Source: Fasciolopsis buskii (lineage: Eukaryota > Platyhelminthes > Trematoda > Plagiorchiida > Fasciolidae). From it: a DNA stretch of 64,000 nt. Positions 36,271-47,817 of this stretch are shown here, piece by piece (positions within the stretch are counted from its first letter, which is position 1; every line of letters begins with the position of its first letter). The notes under the pieces are model-generated. The model ran no database searches. It was not told where the DNA came from and worked only from the letters and a program-made list of their open reading frames with translations. The stretch covers positions 196,551 to 260,550 of the forward strand of contig LUCM01005951.1 in the NCBI GenBank assembly GCA_008360955.1, written 5' to 3'. A program made the position numbers and the translations under genes.

Positions 36271-38933
36271 TCCTCGGTGAACACACGCTCATGTTTTGAC
36301 CAGCTACTGCCAACCTTTGTTCTTGGTCCAAGCAGTCGAACGTTTTGATCCTGCCTCTGAAGGCTACTTCGTTTTCGCTCAACGGATAAAGTCTGTTCGT
36401 TTATTTCGTTTTACTGACTGTTTGTTCTGCTCAAGTCTGCTCCGGGCATGGCGCAAGAAAAGTTTGTTTTACTTACGTTTTATCCGATCCCCCAACTGCT
36501 GACCTTTTGACGATTATTCTCGCGTGAAGGAATAAGTTGTTGCATATAGCGCGCGAGCCATAAAAATGGAGCCGCTGTTGGATCTCCCTTAGGAATAGCT
36601 TTCACTAGCGCCTTCATACCAAACTCGAACACAAATGGTTAAAGGACTTATGTCAATAGTATGAGTTTTGCGCAACTTATTTTGGTAGAATGGTTTTGTG
36701 GATTGGTCTACTGTGGATATAACTTCTAAACTACACGCATTCAATATAACCCACTGAATTCTTTTGTTTCCCTTGTGAATAGAGAGCCAATAGTACGATA
36801 ATCCATTCCAACGTGCGTTTAAATATCTGAACTTGTTCGGCAACAGTAGTGCCACAAGAAATAGTCAGTATGTTGACCTAAATAGTCTCGTGCTACTCGA
36901 AGCAAAGCGAAGTTAACCGGTTTTTTTCTGGTACTAAGGGTAGAGCGATAAACACAAGAAAAGTAGACAGTGAACTTCGCCTTCTACTTGGAGCAAGTTG
37001 ACGTAATGGATATTCGGTGTAGTGGAATAATCTGGTGAACATCCCAAGTGAACTACAATTAATGAAAATCGTTTACAGTAGTTTATCTTTCAAAGATGAT
37101 GTTCCGGTTGAGGTCATACCTTAAGTATTATTTGGTGTTGCAAGATGCCATGTTGTAGTGGTTAAAAAGTTGTTTTTCGTTGCAACTGAAGCCACTTAGC
37201 ACTTATACCTAAAAGAGGGCTTTCTAAATCCTATCCCCTCTATCTGTGTACACTTCACTCCTGGTTTATTTTACACAGCCTACGCGGCTGCATGCCTAGA
37301 TGTCTTTCGGACAGTATTTTCTAGTAATCACCCCCCAGTTCAAACATCAGAAGTATCAAAACCAGTGCAGGTGCTTCAGGCTTCTAGGTGACTTCAACCA
37401 CTCGGTGATTGTGACCACAGAGTTCAAACCAGGTCACAAGATTGGAGGTACGGCATCGAGACTGGTGAAGTACCCAGCAGTCGACGCTCCGGTCAGTCGA
37501 CTTTACAACCTCCCTTGATGTGACCAAAAGCAGTTTCTGCAAATACTGAAAGCTTTTTCGGTCTCTAGCCAACCCGAAATTTTCACCAGTTTCTCGAATC
37601 ATCGATGTCTGGATCACCGATTGGGACCGTGTTCTTCGGCTTAAAGGTTACATACATTGATCACTCCTACGAACACAGGCGCACGCAAGTACAATGTAGA
37701 GGACAGACTCTTTGTGCTGAAACTATGAGGAATTCGGAAAGAGAAGTCTGAATCATTATATTGCACAACTGAAATGCAGCACAGATTCATGGCATACAGG
37801 CCAAACTACAGGTCATTTGGGGTCACAATCTAAATTCGACAGAAATCTTGACTATAAAATGATGAACCCATTCGACCATTGATGGTATGATCTCATCCGA
37901 AGTCCTTTCTGTTTACCTAGCGGTTCTCATCAGTAAGCGCTGAGTTGTTGCTAAAAAAATGCCTTATCACTTTGTCGATAGTTGGTGACTGATCACCTAT
38001 AATCAACTGCCTCTTAAGGTCAACACGGAATTGGTTCTGAAATCTCTAATCAGTTGTCATTCTGTCTGACCAACGAAGATAAGTTCGCTCCCACGTTCGA
38101 GCTGACAAATAGCGAGCAAAATACTGTACGGAGAAAGATGTTCTCCAATCAACAGTTCTTGTATGGCAGACGGCTTTTATTTGGAGAACAATAATTTTAT
38201 GCAACATTTGACCTCAACTGTCCTTTCAACACTTGTGGTGATGTCATTATCGGCGAGTGAGCGGCACATTAGGATCTCCGCCCGTAGTACTCATATAGTG
38301 TTTGATATTGCAGGCCGTGTAGTGTTATGTCTGTCGATACAGGCGTCCGGATATCCGCTGCCTCATGAAATTGTTCTTCACATGACATCAAACCTCAACT
38401 CGTCACTAATAAACTATGGGAGCAATGTACAGCTGATCGACCTTGTCAGGACTCATCAGCACAGCTAATCCACCGCTCCCGAAATGGGTCGCGAAAACGG
38501 AGCGAACGATTTTGAGTCGAACGGCTTGGTCGCTACGCTGGCGACAAAAATCTCAATAATTTGTTGAGCTACATTATGCAGTGCTGCAAACGGCCTGACG
38601 CCATGTGGCAACCAACCCCCAATGATAGATGACTTCTTTGTCGATAGTCTAGGCACGACTAAATCTCTGAACATAACCTACAGATCTTGGCTGCTTGGTG
38701 AGCGTTAGCAATAGGTTACACGGTTCATCATATGACATAAACGCTCAGCTCGTCGGACGAACAGAGTTCGAATTAGACTACGGGTTTCACATATCAGCGC
38801 ACAGCTTGAAAATTGTAAATGTCGGCCAACCTACTTTTAACTTTGACTGATGTCAGAAATGGTCAGCGGGGTTTTTGTGCTGATTTACAACCTAAGAAGT
38901 CAAATATGTGTTGTAGTGGGATATAGAATGTTT
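36271..38933. other. No supported gene
   Basis: Short frames only. A 'LLGDFN' at about 37,380-37,400 (plus) recalls the endonuclease box of LINEs, but the flanking residues do not fit. The part 38,465-38,674 has somewhat higher GC and may be an old repeat. Confidence 0.35.
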
Positions 38934-39013
38934 TCATGAAATAATTCACCATGCGATATCATCATTCAACTCACCATTAAGAAGCCTACAGCTGTTAGGA
39001 ATCATCATGATGA
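38934..39013 (-). repeat. Antisense 3' part of the hammerhead SINE, forming an inverted repeat with copy B
   Basis: Read on the minus strand, this matches the 3' half of copy B: 'gatgattcctaac', then 'agctgta', then 'aatggtgagttga', 'atgatatcg' and 'ggtgaattattt'. Relative to copy B it lacks about 11 bases of the hammerhead between two AACA repeats, removing the GAAA of the core. With 39,300-39,405 it forms an inverted repeat whose centre is at about 39,170. Confidence 0.75.
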
Positions 39014-39017
39014 TTCT

Positions 39018-39133
39018 ATCTCCTACTACTAACACATACCAAGTAGCCAAGCTCGGTAGGTCATATCCAAAGCCTTCGTCGTACTTAGGCTACCTGCAGA
39101 GAAGTGATCTATCAGTAGGGGTCGATCGCTTTG
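39018..39133. repeat. Dispersed repeat, first copy (partner at 41,648-41,756)
   Basis: Shares a run of landmarks with 41,648-41,756: 'tctcctactacta'/'tctcctattatta', 'tccaaagccttcgtc'/'tccaaatccttcgtc', 'aggctac', and 'ctatcagtaggggtcgat'/'ctattagtaggagtcgat'. Identity by eye is roughly three quarters. It lies between the antisense and sense SINE pieces. Whether it is part of the same element or a separate family is unknown. Confidence 0.65.
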
Positions 39134-39150
39134 AGCTAGCGAATAGTAAC

Positions 39151-39405
39151 CGTGCAAATCAGTGACGGATAGGTGCAACATCATGTGGTGAAGTTCAGCA
39201 AACCGTCCAGAGCCTGTCCGGTAGCGTACTGGCTAAGGCGTTCGAATCAGAATCGTTCGTCCCGGGTTCGCGTCCCAGTTCGGGCACAGTGCATATGCAC
39301 TGCTGATGATTCCTAACAAGAATGAAACAGCTGTACAGTGCTTCCGTGGTTTCTAAATGGTGAGTTGAGCAATGATATCGTACGGTGAATTATTTCGTGA
39401 AATCA
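39151..39405 (+). repeat. tRNA-derived SINE with hammerhead-like motif, copy B
   Basis: The better-preserved copy. The tRNA-like region is 39,212-39,285, with an A box (TAGCGTACTGGCTAAGG) and a B box (GGGTTCGCGTCCC). Its ends (GCCTG... and ...CGGGC) can pair as an acceptor-like stem, and it seems not to encode a working tRNA. The hammerhead-like motif follows at 39,297-39,341, then a tail (aatggtgagttga...gaattatttc) that is repeated in inverted orientation at 38,934. No poly(A) tail is visible. Confidence 0.78.
39297..39341 (+). ncRNA. Hammerhead-ribozyme-like motif, type I layout (copy B)
   Basis: The segments in order are GCACTG (stem I, 5' side), CTGATGA (core), TTC-CTAACAA-GAA (stem II hairpin), T, GAAA (core), CAGCTG (short self-complementary stem III), TA, and CAGTGC (stem I, 3' side). 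The two stem I strands are perfect 6-base complements, and the site before stem I's 3' side is G-U-A, an allowed cleavage triplet. Predicted cut: after 39,335. The middle stem II pair is T-A here and C-G in copy A, a compensating change. Two doubts remain. The usual G-C closing pair of stem II is absent, and stem III has no loop, so it could only form between two molecules. Minimal hammerheads with a short self-complementary stem III that work as dimers are known. Confidence 0.62.
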
Positions 39406-41370
39406 AAGGTGTTATGTGACTTGGTTCCCGTAGTATAATATTTATCTAGGGCAGTTGCTATCTATTCTTCGTTGTCCTTTGTGACTGCAATGTCTCTGAC
39501 ATACCTCTTCCTAGAGTTTGACTTTGGTAAGAGCCTTCTGACGCATCCTTTCCAAGTATACCAAGGATAAGTGAGTCAGGGTCGTTACTAAGAGACGCAT
39601 CATCATAATCCCATCAATTTGCTGGCATTCTTTTGGAATGAAAAGGAGACAGATGTAATGCATTGCAATGACGATCTTTCAATATTATTAGGAGATAGAT
39701 GACGTTAAATGTGAATATAAAATTTATATTTGGTTATGAGAGTTCCAGGGTGCTTCTTATTACGGGAAAATGGATCAGTGATCTATTGTCTGCCCTGAGG
39801 ATAGCTAATAACCATGTGGCCACTTGAGACTTAAAGGAATTTCCCATGGAAATAAATGACCTTAGAGGGTTACTTGGTTTGCATAGCCCTGGAAGGCTAG
39901 GGAATTCTGGGCCTGACATGCTTTTATCTTGAGCTTGCATGGTATAAACTGACTTTAAAGAAGAAATCGTAAATCAAACCTCCTTTGTTGTCTACTCGCG
40001 TTCTGCAGCTCCCTTCCTATAATAAACATTGCACTTTTCTCCTTGTCATATCTACTTAATCTCACAACCTTGGAATCATCTTAAAATCACAGTTATCAAA
40101 TCATTTCGTGGTCGAAATTCTCTTAAGGCCAACAAATGGTGCGGTTGGAGGGGCACAAGTCGTTTTTATTGTCACGATAGTGATTTGCTAAGTTCACGAT
40201 CTTCTCATTCATTTACTGTCAACAGTGGAAATTTTGAGGTATTTTAATAGCTGGTTTAAGTAATCGAACTGTCCCCGTGGTTCCGTGTCTTTCGGCCGAT
40301 ATCAAAAAATAAAACTCGCATGATTAGAGCCTTAGAATGAATTTGGCCGAGATTAACCGGCGGCCGTGTCTAGTTGGACAGGAAATTGTAGCTTGAAATG
40401 AGCCTGTCTTGGCGAATTTTTTCAACCCCTTATCAGTACTCCTCTACTTTTTGCGAATCAAGGCTGTTGTAAAACGTATCGTTTAAAATCGACCTCACAT
40501 GTTCGTTTTTTCCTGTTTAGTAAGCATTTTTGGCAACAAAAGCTGAAACGAGTCAAGCAGGATCTTGGCATCATCGTTCAGATATCAGACTATTTTGTGA
40601 TAACTTCAAAGTGAAGCACACACAGGCTGTTTTTACTGAACGTTTCACAAAATCCGGTGCTTTATTTATTAGGTAATTCACCATGAAATCAATGCCGATA
40701 GGCAGGATGACAGATATGGAACTCATACGTGCATTAGGACCAATTCGTTCGTTACATGGTGTCGTTCTCATTTGAATATGTCGATCAATTTCAAACAGAA
40801 TTTCGCGTTAATTTGTGTTCAGAACCTTTGTCCAAATTAATTTCTGACTTGAATTAAAATAATACTCGTCAGTGTTAATGTGTAGTTTGAGTTCCTGGAG
40901 AACCTTTCAAACCGCTAGGAAAGACCAGCAACTTTACGAATGGAACGGTAGCAGCTTCTCCAATGAGGTATCCTGAAACACAAATGATCTTTACTAGGTT
41001 CAATCTGCAAACAATGCTACATAGTACAGTGGCGATTGATGGCATGCAATGAGGAAAATTTAAAGATTATGAAACCATTCAACTTCAAAAGACTGGAAGG
41101 TAGAGGTGTACTGTACTCACGACGACGATACTGTGGGTGCGACGGCGGATATGAATGAGTGGACAGGGCTTAAGAGCATAAATCAAATTTCAGGCGTTTC
41201 CCAAGGGCACCGAAGAAGGGAAGACCGAGAACATACGGTTTAAACGAGCATTCTGAAAACATTGACCCAGGGAAAGTAATAGTAACTGGATAAGATAATG
41301 GAGGGAAATAGCGCAAAACTGCAAAAAACCAAATATCACTGAAATAAATTAGCAACTGACGTCAAAAGAA
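39406..41370. other. No supported gene
   Basis: Short frames only. No domain, tRNA or repeat with a partner in the window was found. Confidence 0.45.
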
Positions 41371-41615
41371 AAAACTATCGAAAAAAGAGGAAAAACCTAT
41401 AGAAGAAAAAACAAGTTGGAGAAAAATCTGCAAAGAATACAAACGGCTAAAGAAGAAATGACAAATAATAAATGAAGCGAGAAGTTAGGAAATAGAGAGA
41501 ACAGAAAATATGCACCAGGAAAAGGGGTAGAAAAAAGTGCAAGGACCAAAGAAATGAAAGAAAAAGGCACAAAATAGATGCAGAATGCAAACGTCGAAAC
41601 CTAATATCTAGTTCA
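41371..41615 (+). repeat. Purine-rich arm of a probable inverted repeat
   Basis: A strongly purine-rich, A-dominated stretch (for example 'gaaatgaaagaaaaaggcacaaaat'). Parts of it resemble the reverse complement of the pyrimidine-rich stretch 41,795-41,990 (shared 'ggcacaaaat', 'aagttag', 'gcgag'). Composition alone makes some matches likely, so the inverted-repeat reading is tentative. Confidence 0.4.
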
Positions 41616-41647
41616 GCATTTAAGTCATATGATGAATTATTTGAAGA

Positions 41648-41756
41648 AAACGTATCATCTCCTATTATTATTACTAAGCTGTGTACGTGTTTTCCAAATC
41701 CTTCGTCTTACCAAGGCTACATGCGCAGACATGGTCTATTAGTAGGAGTCGATTAA
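41648..41756. repeat. Dispersed repeat, second copy
   Basis: Partner of 39,018-39,133 (see there for the shared landmarks). It lies between the purine-rich and pyrimidine-rich arms, as its partner lies between the two SINE pieces. Confidence 0.65.
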
Positions 41757-41794
41757 TGTACCCTGGTTAATGATGAGCTTACACATTAATGACA

Positions 41795-41990
41795 TTTTGT
41801 GCCCACCTTATTCCTTTTATTGTTTTCTTTCCTCTAACTTGTCCTTTTTTGTTTTTTTGCTTTTTTCGGTCTCTTCCCATATATCAACCTATCTTTAACA
41901 CATCACCCTTTCTCACTCGCTTATTTTCATCCTCTTTGTTTATTTGATTTCGCTCGCGTCATCTGTTGCAACCCTCCTTTTTTCAAATTC
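41795..41990 (-). repeat. Pyrimidine-rich arm of a probable inverted repeat
   Basis: A T- and C-dominated stretch opposing the purine-rich arm at 41,371-41,615. The frame at 41,944-42,129 that runs through it encodes only Phe/Leu/Ser-rich sequence expected from the composition. Confidence 0.4.
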
Positions 41991-44900
41991 TTTCACAGAC
42001 ATATCGTTATGTTTCACTTTTATCTTCACTTTTCCGTGCTTTTCCTATAGTGACCACGCTTTGTTTCCAACTCTATCCGCCAATATACGAGAACATTTTA
42101 TATTCAAGTGGTGGACGATATCATTTTAGGAATATTTTGGTATTTTTGCGATGTCATCACTGTTGCCTGTTACCACGAATAATAATACCCGTTAATTTAC
42201 ATCCATAAACTCACGCAATCTGACGCATACGGATATTATGTAAAAGAACGCAACCACCGTCTTAACGATACAGTTAAAACGACAACCTAAATGGCGATGA
42301 AAAATACTTCACTCCTTTCTTCGCCCTTTTACGTTTAGATATTTTCACGAAAAGCTCAGTGTTGATTACTAGCAGAATAAACCGTTCAGCATCATGAAAG
42401 TACTTTCTGGCTTTTGAGATAAAATTTTTACTTGTTCCAGTTAACCGGGTTGAATGTGACTGACATTTTACTGACAGTCATTTTTCAGCGTGACTGCACT
42501 CGATCCTCACATAACACTTGCTGCAATCAGCCTGAAAATGTATGTTAGCACACCCCATGGGTTTCCAAAATCTGTAGAAGTGGGCTGATATGTGTATATG
42601 TACTGCTTGGGTAAATCGATAACAAGTCAAAAGTTTATTTGAGCATGTTTACACTATCTTAACAGACCAAGGGTCAGTCCTTTCAAACACATAATGGGAT
42701 GAAATAAGGTGTCCAAAGCTTCAGGTCTCATGCTTTTTCCGTAACGCGTGAAAAAGCGGCAACAGCAACCGTGGGTAGGTTCCAATGAAAATGCATCCAT
42801 TCTAATATCAGTTTCAAACTAAAGCATAATATCCAACTTTTAATCTGTGCGAAACCCATTAGCAATCTTAACAATAACACTTCGATTGATTTTCAAAGAA
42901 GTCCAATCTCATTGTTCGTGTACCATGTATCGGAATGCGATTCTCCTCATGTTATTTTATAGTTTTGTATTTGGCAAGAACCTTAGTTAGTTGAGGTATA
43001 ACCAGGCATGCAAGTCTGCTTGCAGTGTTTCGCAGTGTCTTTGAGGTCAGTCAAATTTGGTATTGAGGAAAATATTCATCAAGTCTTCTCGCCCCATCAC
43101 ATCACGAAAACGACTTTTTAAAATTAATAAAAAAACAAAGACTTTAATCTTTAACTTTGGCCTCATTAGTCCCTCTTTGCACTCAAGGGCCGACTAGACA
43201 TTACTTTTGCATCTTCGGTTGGATTCACTTGGGGAAACTGGGATTTTTGAAGTCGAAGTTACCGCGAACTTTATGGCGGTTAAGCATAGTACGTATTCCA
43301 TAGTTTCATCGTCGGATCTACTTTGGCTACTAGAAATAAAATCAGTAGCACATAAAGCGATTCAAAAGACTGTTAGAGAAACGGTGTAATTCCGTGGGGT
43401 GATAATTCAGAAACGACCGATCCTGCCGATTTTATTCTGTCGGCTCGGTACTTTCTTCTACCAGCAAGCCTTTGTAGGTTGCATCACCTGATTTATTTTA
43501 ATTAAATGTATTAAAATTTCGGTAGACGATTTTTTATTGAACGATTAACTATCGCCAATCAATGTGCATCGCATTGTTTCGTGGGCCACCATCGGCCAAA
43601 CAAAATATTGTGCTCTAAGGATGCAATGCAATTTACTCCCGTCTGCAGATCGTCTGCTATCCGCAGGCCTATGTTTCTTCTATTTTCATACCCCTTGCGG
43701 CCTCAGGAATGCATAATCACCATTGAGCTGACGGAAATCAAGAGTATTGTTGGTCTGGGACAAGACAGTCCGCCATCCTCCGATCTCTTCAAAAGTTGTT
43801 CTTCACTATTTTAAATTCGCATTTTGTTTGCATTTACTCAAATTTTAGTGGCAAATTCGAGTGATTTATGATGTGGCTTGAAAAATAAAGGCATACCTAC
43901 TAATCACAATGTTACTATCGGAGACAACAATGAGTCAACTTTTTAGCCACCGCAAGAACCAACTCCCAAGGCGGATTTTCAACCAAGAGTCCAAGAGATA
44001 GCACTCGGTTTAGTGAATACAGGAATCTGACGCATATTTTCGAAATGAAAATTCTTCCCGTTCCCTCCTACCATGTATTTTCTTCTGTCACTGGAGAACT
44101 ATTTGACAGATTCAAATTTTGATGATGTTGCTGAAAAACCAAAGAATAGCTCATAGGTGACCCAAAAAGATAGTTTTGAAGGACGCAGTTGTTTCTGTTG
44201 TCACAACAGTTTTACCACTGGATACTTTCGCCCACTTCTGCTCCAGTTTGTTCTCTTCAGGCTAAATACAACACTTCTTAAGTTGCTCTGCGCATCTTCT
44301 AATCTCTGATACGGTGTTCCAAAACTGTAAACCGAAACAGTTAAACTGATCAAACTGCTCTATTGGAAATCACTTATGTCCTGAAAAATGAGATCTATTT
44401 ATCTTAATCAGGTGATCCAAACCTAGGCATATTTTTCATCAATTTGCCTAATGACAAGTGTAAACTCATTTTGGCTAGAAAGGCAGCTCAATTGAGCGTA
44501 GATAAACCTGAGTGAAACTTAACATTCTAAATGCGCAATAAAAAATTGCCAAGCTCGACCCATGACACAAAGACAAGTAGAAGCAAACTCACGAGGCAAT
44601 CTGCTCTAACATATTAGATAATGAATGGATTCATGTATCATTCAACTGACGATGATGTGCACATCATTCTGCATGTTTTTGTACGTTTGCTGATAGAAAT
44701 CGCTCTCATAGCTCCTCCACAACTTCCCTCCAAAATGGACCCCCCCATGCTAACGTCCTGAGCCAGTTAACATGACTACCTTCAAGGTGGCAATACCCCT
44801 TTCAAGAATGGCACATTGTGAATAATCTGTATCGGGTTCTTTTAGTTTCCGTGAACGGACATTTCTTAGCTTAGGACAATGTGTTTAATGGAAAAGCCAA

Positions 44901-47817
44901 TAAAGTCCTGCTTGAATATTTATATCAATATCTTTGTCAATATTGTAGTCAGTATATTTATTGCTGACTCCTTGAATCAAGTGCAGTCTGTTCCAACGTA
45001 AATATGAGTCATCTAGGGAATCAAGATCTCGTGATTGAACTTGTGATAAATTCGACAAATGTGTTTCATTAAAATCTGGTTTTATAGATCAGCTAAAAAA
45101 AATCAGTGGTTATTCGAAACCACGAATTCGGAAGAATCGCTAAAGTTAATTTCTTGATAAAATGTCAGTGATCACAAGGTAGAGTATAGCGGGTTTCTAA
45201 ACCAACAACATGGGAACTCACTATTACAAGGCCTTAACCGTAGATCGACATTAGCTTGAACAGTTTCTCAGTGGTACTGTAATAAAACACGTTTTATCTA
45301 GTGTTGTTTTCCACATCGCAAACAGCCACGTTATTTGGAATAGGAACTACACTTAAGTATTATGCATCCGGCGCACGGTATCGACCATGCAAATGCGCTG
45401 CGTCACGAAATCGAGACGGATCAACAAAAAATATATCTTAAATTTTCCTGAGGACCCTGGAAATGTTTCATTCTTCTTCCCTTTGTAGGTAAAGCATTTA
45501 CCTCATCAGGTATCTGCTGCAGTACATGTACAATCCAACATTCTGCAATTCACCAAAAGAGTCCTATCTATCTAGTGGTGTATAGTGGAATCACCAGGTT
45601 ATCAAGCGAAATCGTCATCTCAATGCGGCTTTCATCAAACTCATAGTATAAACCACCTTAGTCTTAAATGAAGGTACTACCTATTACGGGTGTTTTCAAA
45701 AACAACGGAAAGAAAATTGCACTTACGAACACAAAGGGAAAACAGCGCAATATATATGCTCGCAATGGCAATACACAAAAGCCATATAGGAGCTGATCAA
45801 GCAACCCTTGGTGAAATGTTAATTCCAAGCAACAAAAACCTACACACGTGAACAGATCTGACTTTTCTGAACAATTTGAGCCGAGTATAATAGCTTTCGT
45901 TCCGATGAATTATCTAAAGGCATGGTACGAACTGTCACATAATACAAAGCACTTTTGCATGCATTCATTCAAAAATGTTGCGGTTGATTTCACCTTACGT
46001 TAACCGATGTAACTAAGATTGGTGCACCACAAGGTTCAGCTTGAAGCCAAGGAAATAGAAAGGAATAGGATGTGAGCGAAACGTTTTTGCTTAGTACCTC
46101 TTCCATGTAATGTCGTCTAGTACATAACGTTTAATACTAGGTGTCAAATTAATTGTTGTTCTATTGTTTAAATTATCTGACAACCTGATCGTGATATTTA
46201 AATCACAAACGTTTCCTTAACAGCCGAGGTAATGCGTCAATGAATAAATTACAAACATTATAACTCTGGATGATGGTGAAATATCAGTGCCCCAAACATC
46301 AAACTCATCAACGTCAAGAACTCGCAACCTGCCGTTCTTGATATTCAATACAGTTTGATACACCTACAGCCGATAGAAATATTACAGTCCATCTTTAAGG
46401 TTTTATTAATACCAGTTATTATGCTCATTTAGGAGGACTACTGGAATTCAATCCAGTGGATCCATGATGAGGACATCTTAAGCGATAGCGGCTGATCTTC
46501 ATTTAACTCTACAATCTGTGGCACTCAATATTACGGAAGTCTTTACCTGACAAAGGTTATTTTGGGTGTTCGATTTTTCAAGAAGGTACCCCCTTGGAGC
46601 TTTCGGAGCGATCTTACTGACTGCACATGTGACTTCTACAAAGTGTCCTATGTTTGTGTTACCCATATAAACGGTAGAGGTAAACATTTCACAATAATCT
46701 GCAAAATACTTCTTATAAAGTGAGTATACCTAGTAAGCTAAGGGTATGCCCAGTTTGGGAGCAAAAGCATCACTGCACACTTTTGAGTCAACTTAGAGTT
46801 TCGACTTGCAAACCTGTACTTTTTCAATAGCTTATGCTAGATTTATGTAAGGAGGGAAAAAGGGGTGGTAGAAAATCCAAATCAAGGATTACATAGCCTA
46901 AAACGTAATCCCAAGGCATGTGAGGTACTGGAGTGGATTGTAAAATGACCTTTTATAGGTTAGTGGGTAGCTAGTACAAAGGTAGCCTTTTCGATGAAAC
47001 TAATAAAGTCGACCTTTTGGTTACAGTATGCAGAATTCCTTCAGCATTCATTCGAGTTATTAGTAAGTCTTCAGGGAGTTGGTAGCAAGCAAGTATGAAC
47101 TCAAGGACAGTGCATTTGTTTCTTGTAAATGTCATGCAAATTAGACTACGCATAAGGACGAAATGCTTTAGATGACCTAAAGGCCACTGGCTGTTTTGTG
47201 GCAAGTGATCGTGATATTCCTAACTTTTCTTTTAGTGTCATGTTAAATAAATCAATAAAACATCGCCGATGGCCAGACAAAATAAGTTGTATCGTTTGCA
47301 TACCAAACATTCCTCATGTCTTAAAACGCGCTTGTTTTTCTGTGCTTATGCAACTATTTACACTTGCCTTTTCCTCCTTGATCACATGGGCAATCTGCGA
47401 TCCTCAGTTAATTTCTGTATTGTTTTCTAGCCTACCGTACACTAAAGCTGTGTTCTACATCACTTCCTTTTGTCAGAGTTTGGGAAGCCGGTTTTCAGAA
47501 AAAGTAGGGCTATTTTGAAAAACGTCTTAATTTCACTGCATATCCACTGTTGCTTGTTTCCGTTACTGATTTGAGATATCACAAATGACGAATTTACTTA
47601 AGAAAACAAAAACTAAAATACCACTTCAGACGTAATAAGAAAGAAATCACAATAATTCATTACAGAAATTAAAGACAAATTTCTCCAGCAATGTACACAA
47701 TATAAACTATTGTTATATTATATTAGATCATATATTATTGTTTGTTATATTATTCGGGCAAATTTGCATTTAGTTGGTCCAACTTGGTGTGAAATTAATT
47801 GCATGTGTTCGTATTCG
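41991..47817. other. Long stretch without a supported gene
   Basis: Frames are short (106 codons at most, 47,198-47,518 plus) and unrecognised. The final 100 to 200 bases are very AT-rich (47,690-47,760), just past the 3' end of the next EF-hand gene on the minus strand. Confidence 0.5.

Noticed and set aside
37380..37520. 'LLGDFN' resembling the LINE endonuclease box
   Set aside because: The residues before and after do not follow the endonuclease pattern, and no other LINE block is nearby.
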